Below, piece by piece: positions 49,246 to 55,747 of a stretch of 64,000 nt of DNA. A program made the translations under genes and the position numbers. Positions within the stretch are counted from its first letter, which is position 1. Each line of letters opens with the position of its first letter. This stretch comes from Clostridia bacterium. GTDB lineage: Bacteria > Bacillota > Peptococcia > DRI-13 > UBA5745. Where the stretch lies: contig JAHDMJ010000008.1 in the NCBI GenBank assembly GCA_018436095.1, forward strand, positions 124,001 through 188,000, written 5' to 3'. Below the pieces are notes generated by a model, which ran no database searches, was not told where the DNA came from, and worked only from the letters and a program-made list of their open reading frames with translations.

Positions 49246-50502
49246 TTATCTTATTTTATTTAAGATTTTTATTGCGATAGCTACCAGTTCTTCTTCTTCC
49301 AAAAGGGTCCGCCGGATAATGCACTCGTCTTTTACCGCGGCCAAAATTTTCTCCTGCTCTTCGGGAGTGGCTTCAATCTTGTTTTTCTCCAGATAATACT
49401 CAATAGTCAGCCGGCCGCTTAAGGAGCCGATGAGGAAATCCTTTTCCGTTCTGCCTACCACATGGGGTAAATAAGGGTAGGCAATAGGCTTAAAGCCCAC
49501 ATTCCGCAAGGCATTGGTATAATGGCTGACCACGCCGGATTCAATGGCAAAACAGTTTTTGCCGAATATTGTCTTATTCACGTTGGGATAAATCTGAGTA
49601 ATATCGCTGACTACCTGGGAGGTTGCCGCCAGCTTCTCTAACCGGACATTGGTGCGCCCCCCCATCAGAATGCCGAAGGTAGTGGCCACTTCTTCCGTGG
49701 CCAGATTGCCGGTGCGTTCTCCTAATGCGTTCATGGCGGTATGGATAATGGTGGCGCCGTTTTCCACGGCGGCTAAAGCGGTGGCCATGCCCATGCCGAA
49801 ATCGTTGTGGACGTGAAACTCGATGATCACATCGGGGAACCATTGCCGGAATTGCTTAACGGCATAACCGATGGCTTTGGGCGTGGCTACGGCAAAGGTA
49901 TCCACGATGGTGATGGCGGAAGCTCCGGCGTCAATAGCTGCTTGATAAGCTTTTCGGCTGTATTCCAGTGGTGTGCGGGAGAAATCCCAGCCCATATAGT
50001 TCACCCAAAGACCGGATTTCTTGGCGGCAAGCACATTGTCGTAAATCCGTTGGCAAAGCTGTTCCTGATCCAGATTATAAGCATATTTGCAGAGATAAGG
50101 GTTGACGGTGTGTTCGATAATGATGTGCTCAACGCCGCATTCCACGCTTAGGCGGACGTCGTCGGGATGGGCCCGGGCAAAGGCCACAATTTTAGATTGC
50201 AGGTTCAATTTGACCACTTCTTTAATGGCCTCCCGCAGTTCCCGGGAGATGATAGGCATGCCGATTTCAATCCGGTCTACCCCCAGCTCATCCAGCTGCC
50301 GGGCAATACGTATCCGTTCAGCTTTGCTGTAATAGACTTTCGGTGTCTGCTCGCCATCCCGCAAGGTGCAGTCGTGAATCAGTACCTTCTCCGGATAAGG
50401 GGCCAGGTTTTCCTCCAGAAAATTCAGGGGGGAAACCCAGTATTTTTCGTTATCAAAGTAGGGCTGTCCTTTGAGGGGGTAGAAATCGAATTCATTAAAC
50501 AA
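49246..50502 (-). CDS. DRE-TIM metallolyase (HMGL/isopropylmalate synthase-like)
   Basis: A 418-residue enzyme of the HMG-CoA lyase/homocitrate synthase superfamily, which makes or breaks C-C bonds next to a carboxylate with a divalent metal. The signature LIHDCTLRDGEQTP is at about residues 42-55 and the metal-binding HVHNDFGMG at about 228-236. The C-terminal 130 residues do not clearly match the LeuA regulatory domain, so it may be a lyase or aldolase. GGAGG precedes the ATG. Reaction unknown. Confidence 0.85.
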   Translation of the reverse strand: MFNEFDFYPLKGQPYFDNEKYWVSPLNFLEENLAPYPEKVLIHDCTLRDGEQTPKVYYSKAERIRIARQLDELGVDRIEIGMPIISRELREAIKEVVKLNLQSKIVAFARAHPDDVRLSVECGVEHIIIEHTVNPYLCKYAYNLDQEQLCQRIYDNVLAAKKSGLWVNYMGWDFSRTPLEYSRKAYQAAIDAGASAITIVDTFAVATPKAIGYAVKQFRQWFPDVIIEFHVHNDFGMGMATALAAVENGATIIHTAMNALGERTGNLATEEVATTFGILMGGRTNVRLEKLAATSQVVSDITQIYPNVNKTIFGKNCFAIESGVVSHYTNALRNVGFKPIAYPYLPHVVGRTEKDFLIGSLSGRLTIEYYLEKNKIEATPEEQEKILAAVKDECIIRRTLLEEEELVAIAIKILNKIR

Positions 50503-50528
50503 ATGAAAAACCTCCTTTTAATATTTCG

Positions 50529-50561
50529 CGGCAAGGTAAGGAGGGCCTCCCTACCTTGCCG
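50529..50561 (-). repeat. Intercistronic hairpin in the sigma-54 operon
   Basis: CGGCAAGGTAAGGAGG (50529-50544) and CCTCCCTACCTTGCCG (50546-50561) are inverted copies with one mismatch, placed between the transporter and HMGL-like genes. No T-run follows on the minus strand, so mRNA stabilisation or processing is more likely than termination. Confidence 0.7.
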
Positions 50562-50593
50562 CCGCCGACTATTAAAATTTTTTATTGATAATT

Positions 50594-51859
50594 TTATTTG
50601 AATATGTTGACCCAGTAATTTCCCGTAGCCAAAAGAGAGAGCAGCACGGCGATGATTACGGTGATATTCATAGCCTTGCCTGCCTTCAACTCGCCCATGA
50701 CCGAAGATTTATTGGCAATATACAGAAGCAGGATGGTGACAATGGGGAAGAAGGTCAGGTTAAAGCCGGAGCCATAGGTGCTGAGAGAAAAAGCGTTCCA
50801 GCCGATCAAGGGAGCGGAAAGCCCGAAAAGCGTAACCACCAGCCCGGAAATCTTGAATTTTTGAGAGGTCATATCCGCCTCCCAGCCGAAGGCGTCGGTG
50901 ATCACATAACCGGATACCAGACACTGGGAAACCATGGTGGACAGTACGGAGCCCAACAGGCCGATAGACAGCAGTATGGTGGAGAACTTGCCGGCAAAGG
51001 GCTCAAAGGTAGCGGCCATGGTGCCGGCGCCGGTAATCACCGTACCCGTTCCAAAGAGCACCGCTGTAACAGCAATCATTACCACCAGCTGAACGATGAC
51101 CAGCATAAAATTGGTGTAGGTCAGCTCAAAAACACTGAGATTTTTCCGTTCCGGACCCCACTTGTTTTGTACGGAGGCGTAGGCGGCCAGAGAGGGAACA
51201 TTGATGGCGATGGCTGCACCCATCAAGCCGGAGAGTAAAACCAGCTCCTGGGAGGTACCTTGGATGGAAGGAATGAAGCCTCTTAATGCGTCAGCCCAGT
51301 TAATGGGAACAACAAAAAGGATCAGCGTAAAGGAAGCCAGCAATATCCAGACCAGCCACTGGCAGACATTGGTGATGATCTTAATGCTGCGTTCTCCTTT
51401 GGCCGGATTTAGCACAATGGACAAAACAAAAATGAAGCCGATTATCGTACCCAGTTTCGGTGTGACGCCAAATAAGGTATTCATGATATTACCTACGATG
51501 GCGTATTGGATGGCGTGAAAAACGGTATTGACAATGAAGATAGAGATAGCGGTGACCCAGCCTGCCCAGGGGCCAATGTATTCCCGGGCCATAGAGATGG
51601 GGCCTTTGCCTGTTTTTAAGGCTGTACGGACAAAAAGGACGCAGACGATCCAAATGACGAAGACCTCAGGTAAAATGGCCCAGAGATAGGCATAGCCTGT
51701 TTGGGACGCTACCTGCCCCGCATTAGCCACCGTAGCGCCGCCGATATTGAGGGCGATGGCCAGCCAGGCAGGACCCATCAATTTGGCGTAGGCCTTCCAA
51801 CGGGATAAACCGGTTTTAGCTTCAGCCTCTAATAAAGCTGTGTTAGCTGCATTGCTCAT
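50594..51859 (-). CDS. Nramp-like transporter lacking the usual metal motifs
   Basis: A 421-residue membrane protein with about 11 helices. The layout resembles the Nramp family: GPAWLAIALNIGGATVANAGQ in helix 1 (about 29-49), the SQTGYAYLWAIL segment, and the terminal NKSSVMGELKAGKAMN. The DPGN metal motif of helix 1 is absent (NIGGAT-like), and the MPH motif of helix 6 is replaced by INVPS. It therefore probably does not carry Mn2+/Fe2+. Its place in a catabolic operon suggests an organic substrate. A purine/cytosine-type permease is an alternative reading. Confidence 0.7.
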   Translation of the reverse strand: MSNAANTALLEAEAKTGLSRWKAYAKLMGPAWLAIALNIGGATVANAGQVASQTGYAYLWAILPEVFVIWIVCVLFVRTALKTGKGPISMAREYIGPWAGWVTAISIFIVNTVFHAIQYAIVGNIMNTLFGVTPKLGTIIGFIFVLSIVLNPAKGERSIKIITNVCQWLVWILLASFTLILFVVPINWADALRGFIPSIQGTSQELVLLSGLMGAAIAINVPSLAAYASVQNKWGPERKNLSVFELTYTNFMLVIVQLVVMIAVTAVLFGTGTVITGAGTMAATFEPFAGKFSTILLSIGLLGSVLSTMVSQCLVSGYVITDAFGWEADMTSQKFKISGLVVTLFGLSAPLIGWNAFSLSTYGSGFNLTFFPIVTILLLYIANKSSVMGELKAGKAMNITVIIAVLLSLLATGNYWVNIFK

Positions 51860-51916
51860 GTTTTTCCCCCTTAATTATAATAATGGGTATTGTTTTCTTG
51901 AGACAACCGCCGGAAT

Positions 51917-52600
51917 TCACAGGGAGATGGCAAATACCCGGGCTGTAGACGCTTCTAAACCTTTTAATTTAATCGCGCCTACCGCCAGCAAAAATTCTTT
52001 TCCGAAACCCTTCTGAAACATCTCCTCAATATTGCAAAGATACTCCAGAATGTAAATTTCATTGCTGAGGAGAATGTTGTGTACGGGAAAAGCAGCGTCA
52101 CCGGGTTTATCGGTCTGAAAATCAATGCCGACCAGTTTGATCTTCTTATCCACCATCCATTGGCCGGCATCGGCGGCCAAATAAGGCGATACTTGAAAAT
52201 AATCATCTTTTCCCCAGTTTGCGTCGGTATAGCCGGTGGTGATAATCAGCCGTTTTCCCGCCAGGACAATGCCTGAGGAGGCTTCTTCCAGATCGGCGGC
52301 GGTGATAGGCTCCAGGTTTTGTTTCCCCGGCAGGTGTATCCAAACACAATCGCCCACTAAGGCGTCTATGGGAACATTGTCAATGGTTTTTTTGCCGTCG
52401 AAATAATTGTAATGCAGGGGAGCGTCCAGATGAGTGCCTCCATGGTTGAATAACAGCGCTTTACTGGCGTGGCGGTGGGAGCCGCTGGGATCGGTATCCG
52501 GCGTTAAAACCGCTTCAAATTTTGGTTTAGGATACCAGTCCACGGGAAAACAGGGCATACCTTCATAGATGGTAAGTGTCAGATCAACAACCTGCAACAA
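51917..52600 (-). CDS. Cyclase-family (kynurenine formamidase-like) hydrolase
   Basis: A 227-residue metal-dependent hydrolase of the HGGTHLDAPLH family (motif at about residues 53-63; further ligand region in VGIDFQTDKPGD). Relatives open lactam, lactone or formamide bonds (kynurenine formamidase, isatin hydrolase). It is the first gene of the minus-strand operon and lies 39 bases downstream of the sigma-54 promoter elements. GGAGG lies just before the start. Substrate unknown, but likely the first cytoplasmic hydrolysis step of the pathway. Confidence 0.87.
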   Translation of the reverse strand: MLQVVDLTLTIYEGMPCFPVDWYPKPKFEAVLTPDTDPSGSHRHASKALLFNHGGTHLDAPLHYNYFDGKKTIDNVPIDALVGDCVWIHLPGKQNLEPITAADLEEASSGIVLAGKRLIITTGYTDANWGKDDYFQVSPYLAADAGQWMVDKKIKLVGIDFQTDKPGDAAFPVHNILLSNEIYILEYLCNIEEMFQKGFGKEFLLAVGAIKLKGLEASTARVFAISL

Positions 52601-52638
52601 AATCGCCTCCTTAAAAAATATTTTCGCAATCTCTTAAT

Positions 52639-52654
52639 TGCAAAGCCCATGCCA
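52639..52654 (-). promoter_or_regulatory. Sigma-54 (-24/-12) promoter
   Basis: On the minus strand TGGCAT-N5-TTGCA, with GG and GC exactly ten bases apart, closely matches the RpoN consensus TGGCAC-N5-TTGCW. It points at the cyclase gene (start 52600), opposite a divergent sigma-54 activator gene. The rest of the 270-base gap is AT-rich and contains CAACATGCGTTG (52779-52790), a small dyad that could be an upstream activator site. Confidence 0.8.
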
Positions 52655-52872
52655 TGAGAGACATGAAATTCTTTGGGGAGGCTAAAAAGCTTGATGATAT
52701 CTATGATTTTTTATTCAATAAGCCATTTTTGCAGATGTGAAAGAGAGCGCAAGCTAAAAGAATTTCTGTTGGTTTTTTCAACATGCGTTGTTTTTTTAGA
52801 CACTTCTTGCTATACTGAATAAAGAAATATTTCTGTATATTCTTTCCCTTTTGAATAACAGGAGGCAATGTG

Positions 52873-54216
52873 ATGGATTTTCGCAGCTTTGATATGCTTA
52901 CTATTGGAATCCTGGCAGTTGATACTAAGGGGAAAATCATCTATTTGAACGACGCCTATGCGGCTTTTTTGGAAAGGACAAAGGAAGAGATCTTGGGCCA
53001 GCATATCCGTAAGATCCTGCCCCATACCCATCTGGATCATGTTTGCCAAAGCGGCATAGCGGAAATCGGTGTCTGGCAAAAGACTGAAAAAGGTCATCTT
53101 TTTGGTAACCGCCTGCCTATTTATGAAGAAGGCGTCTTAAAAGGGGCTTTGGCGGAGTTGGTAATTGAAAGCCACGAAGCCCTGGACGATTTGCGGACAA
53201 AGCTTATTGAGCGGGAATCCCAAATCAAATATCTTACCGATCAATTGAAAACCAGCTCCGCTATCGGAACGGTAAGATTCATTTATCGTTCCTCCATTAT
53301 GGATAAGATATATAGGAACATTCGGAAAGTAGCCCCCTTATTTGACACGGTTTTGATCTCCGGCGAAACAGGTACCGGTAAAGAAGTGGCGGCGGATTTG
53401 CTTTGGCGGCTAAGCAACCGGGCCGACAGCCCCTTTATCAAAATCAACTGCGCTTCTTTGCCTTTAGATTTAATGGAGTCGGAGCTTTTTGGTTATGAGA
53501 AGGGAGCTTTTACCGGTGCAAGTCCCAACGGCAAACCGGGAAAATTTGAATTGGCCGACGGTGGCGTATTGTTTTTGGATGAGATTACTTCCATGCCTCT
53601 TCCCATGCAGGCGAAGCTGCTGCGGGTGCTGCAGGATAAAGAAGTGGAGCGATTGGGCGCCATTAAAAAGAAAAAGGTTGATGTGAAAATCATTGCGGCC
53701 ACCAATGATCATATACCGGATATGATCAAAAAGCAAAAATTCCGGGAGGACTTATATTACCGGTTGAATGTGGTAAATGTGCATCTGCCTCCATTGCGAG
53801 AGCGTAAAGAAGATATTCTCCTTTTAGCTGAATATTTTCTGAAAGAATATGGCCGGCGATTTAATAAGCCTGTGCTTTCCCTTACTCCCGCTGTGGCCGG
53901 AATCCTGGAAAACTATGGCTGGCCGGGAAATGTAAGAGAGCTGAAAAATATGATGGAGCGGTTTGTCATCATGTGCGACGGTACGGATATCACCTATAGC
54001 GATTTAGCGGAATACACCACCTTTTTAGCTGCTGCGGCAGAAGATACGGTTGGGTTGAAGCATGTAGTGACCCATACGGAGAAAAACGTAATTTTGGATG
54101 CTTTGGAGCGGGCCGGCGGCAACAAGGCAAAGGCCGCTAAATTATTGGGAATCAACCGTTCTACTTTATACAGCAAGCTGGCAAAACTGGAGGCTGCCGA
54201 TGAGGAATTGGCTTGA
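52873..54216 (+). CDS. PAS-domain sigma-54-dependent transcriptional activator
   Basis: A 447-residue bacterial enhancer-binding protein. PAS domain at about 1-115 (FDMLTIGILAVDTKGKIIYLNDAYAAFL), short coiled linker, then AAA+ domain with Walker A GETGTGKE (about 161-168) and an intact GAFTGA loop (EKGAFTGAS, needed to contact sigma-54). Walker B is GGVLFLDEI, and the arginine-rich region follows. A C-terminal Fis-type HTH (NKAKAAKLLGINRSTLYSKLAKL) ends the protein. AGGAGG lies 7 bases before ATG 52873. It is divergent from the sigma-54 promoter at 52639-52654 and probably activates that operon; the PAS ligand is unknown. Confidence 0.95.
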   Translation: MDFRSFDMLTIGILAVDTKGKIIYLNDAYAAFLERTKEEILGQHIRKILPHTHLDHVCQSGIAEIGVWQKTEKGHLFGNRLPIYEEGVLKGALAELVIESHEALDDLRTKLIERESQIKYLTDQLKTSSAIGTVRFIYRSSIMDKIYRNIRKVAPLFDTVLISGETGTGKEVAADLLWRLSNRADSPFIKINCASLPLDLMESELFGYEKGAFTGASPNGKPGKFELADGGVLFLDEITSMPLPMQAKLLRVLQDKEVERLGAIKKKKVDVKIIAATNDHIPDMIKKQKFREDLYYRLNVVNVHLPPLRERKEDILLLAEYFLKEYGRRFNKPVLSLTPAVAGILENYGWPGNVRELKNMMERFVIMCDGTDITYSDLAEYTTFLAAAAEDTVGLKHVVTHTEKNVILDALERAGGNKAKAAKLLGINRSTLYSKLAKLEAADEELA

Positions 54217-54241
54217 CACAGAGCCTGTAAAAGGATATGCT
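54213..54241 (+). promoter_or_regulatory. Promoter of the guaD transcript
   Basis: TTGACA (54213-54218, overlapping the activator stop codon) and TATGCT (54236-54241) are 17 bases apart, giving a start near 54248, about 20 bases before the riboswitch aptamer. Confidence 0.65.
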
Positions 54242-54267
54242 AAACATAGAAATTGAATAGCTTTTTT

Positions 54268-54338
54268 CTGACTTGTATATGTCCGTAATATGGGCGGACG
54301 TTTCTACAGACTGCCAAAAACAGTTGTCTATAAGTCGC
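54268..54338 (+). ncRNA. Purine riboswitch aptamer, guanine type (C74)
   Basis: A complete three-way junction: P1 54270-54276 with 54330-54336. P2 is GTCCG/CGGAC with loop AATATGG. J2/3 is GTTTCTAC (54300-54307). P3 is 54308-54313 with 54321-54326, and loop CCAAAAA. The GG and CC of the two loops allow the conserved kissing contact. The specificity base is C (54328), predicting guanine or hypoxanthine. Unusual points: position 73 is U instead of A, and the junction-side P3 pair is A against G. It lies upstream of guanine deaminase. Confidence 0.88.
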
Positions 54339-54390
54339 TGAGCTGCCGGCAAGCAGCAGGCGGCCAGGGCTTGTTTTTGGCAGTTTTTTT
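54308..54390 (+). terminator. Riboswitch-controlled terminator using the aptamer P3 arm
   Basis: ACTGCCAAAAACA (54310-54322, the P3 5' strand plus loop L3) is perfectly complementary over 13 bases to TGTTTTTGGCAGT (54372-54384), which is followed by seven T in total. Formation of this stem destroys P3 and the loop contact, so aptamer and terminator exclude each other. The enclosed part contains a small GCTGC/GCAGC hairpin. Confidence 0.8.
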
Positions 54391-54411
54391 AACAAAGAAA
54401 GGGGGAAAGTT

Positions 54412-55710
54412 ATGGGAAAGGATTTTGTATTAAAGGGGAATATTTGTTACAGCAAAAGCGCAAAAGAACTGGCTTTGGTAGCCGATGGCTACCTGGTTTG
54501 CGAAGAAGGCTTATGCACCGGTGTTTTTCAGCAGTTGCCTCAGCAATATCAACATTTGCCTTTGGAAGATTGTACGGGCAAGATGATCCTGCCGGGGCTG
54601 GTGGATATTCATGTTCATGCTCCTCAGTATGCTTTTCGCTGCTTAGGCATGGATATGGAGCTGATTGAATGGCTGTCCCATTATGCTTTCCCCGAAGAAG
54701 CCAAATACAAAGACTTAGCTTATGCGGAGAAAGCCTACGGCAGTTTTGTGGAAGACCTGCGGCAGGGACCTAATACCAGGGCGGCCGTCTTCGCCACCTG
54801 CCATGTGCCGGCCAGTTTGCTGCTGATGGATATGCTGGAAGCTTCCGGCCTGGTAACCTTAGTAGGCAAAGTCAATATGGACCGCAACAGCCATCCGCAG
54901 CTGCAGGAGTCCGGCCCGGAGGCCTCAGCCCGGGATACTGAAGCTTGGGTCAGCCTGATTTTAACAGAGAAGGCCTATCATAATACGGCGCCTATCCTGA
55001 CGCCCCGCTTCATCCCTTCCTGCAGTGACGGGCTGATGGTCAAATTAAAGGAAATCCAACAAAAATACGGCTTGCCTGTTCAATCTCATTTATCGGAAAA
55101 CAAGGGTGAGATTGCCTGGGTACGGGAGCTTTGTCCCGATGCGGCCAACTATAGCGCAGCCTATGATTATTTTGGTCTTTTCGGCGGCTCGGACACACCT
55201 ACCATTATGGCCCATTGCGTCTGGATGGAAGAAGAGGAGCTGGCTCTTATGGCAGAGCGGCAGGTCTTTGTGGCCCATTGTCCCCAATCCAATATGAACC
55301 TGGCCTCCGGTATTGCTCCTATCCGCCGTTTCCTGGACAGGGGTATTCCGGTGGGCTTAGGCAGCGATGTGGCCGGAGGCTGTCATACCTCTATCTTCCG
55401 GGCCATGAGCGACGCCATTCAGGTATCAAAGCTTTATTGGCGGCTGCTGGATCAAAATGAGGCGCCTCTGGCTATCGAGGAAGCGTTTTATCTGGGCACC
55501 ATGGGGGGCGGCGCCTTTTTCGGCAAAGTCGGTTCTTTCCTGCCTTCTTATGAATTCGATGCTTTAGTTATCGATGACAGTAAGCTGGAGGCTCCTTATG
55601 ATTTGAGTTTAAATGAACGTTTGGCCAGAATTATCTATGACCCGGACAGATGTATTTTGGAACGAAAATTTGTTCGGGGCAGGGATGTTTTGCACAAGGC
55701 AGCTTTATGA
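54412..55710 (+). CDS. guaD: Guanine deaminase
   Basis: Converts guanine to xanthine and ammonia. A 432-residue amidohydrolase with the zinc motif DIHVHAPQ (about residues 65-72), the family-typical GMDMELIEWLSHYAFPEEAKY (about 79-99), PRFIPSCSD, QSHLSENKGEIAWV (about 224-237), the MAHCVWM histidine and VGLGSDVAGG with the catalytic Asp. GGGGGAAAG precedes the ATG. It starts the purine operon, 37 bases before the Moco subunit, so its product xanthine feeds the next enzyme. Controlled by the riboswitch at 54268-54390. Confidence 0.93.
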   Translation: MGKDFVLKGNICYSKSAKELALVADGYLVCEEGLCTGVFQQLPQQYQHLPLEDCTGKMILPGLVDIHVHAPQYAFRCLGMDMELIEWLSHYAFPEEAKYKDLAYAEKAYGSFVEDLRQGPNTRAAVFATCHVPASLLLMDMLEASGLVTLVGKVNMDRNSHPQLQESGPEASARDTEAWVSLILTEKAYHNTAPILTPRFIPSCSDGLMVKLKEIQQKYGLPVQSHLSENKGEIAWVRELCPDAANYSAAYDYFGLFGGSDTPTIMAHCVWMEEEELALMAERQVFVAHCPQSNMNLASGIAPIRRFLDRGIPVGLGSDVAGGCHTSIFRAMSDAIQVSKLYWRLLDQNEAPLAIEEAFYLGTMGGGAFFGKVGSFLPSYEFDALVIDDSKLEAPYDLSLNERLARIIYDPDRCILERKFVRGRDVLHKAAL

Positions 55711-55747
55711 TAAAATAGGGACATACTGTTAAAGGGGGGCGGATAAT

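Noticed and set aside
42953-52600. Nicotinate fermentation or reductive pyrimidine pathway
   Set aside because: PreA-like and hydrolase genes hinted at it, but enamidase, methyleneglutarate mutase, dihydropyrimidinase and PreT are absent, while IlvD/Edd and two Zn-ADHs are unexplained by those routes.
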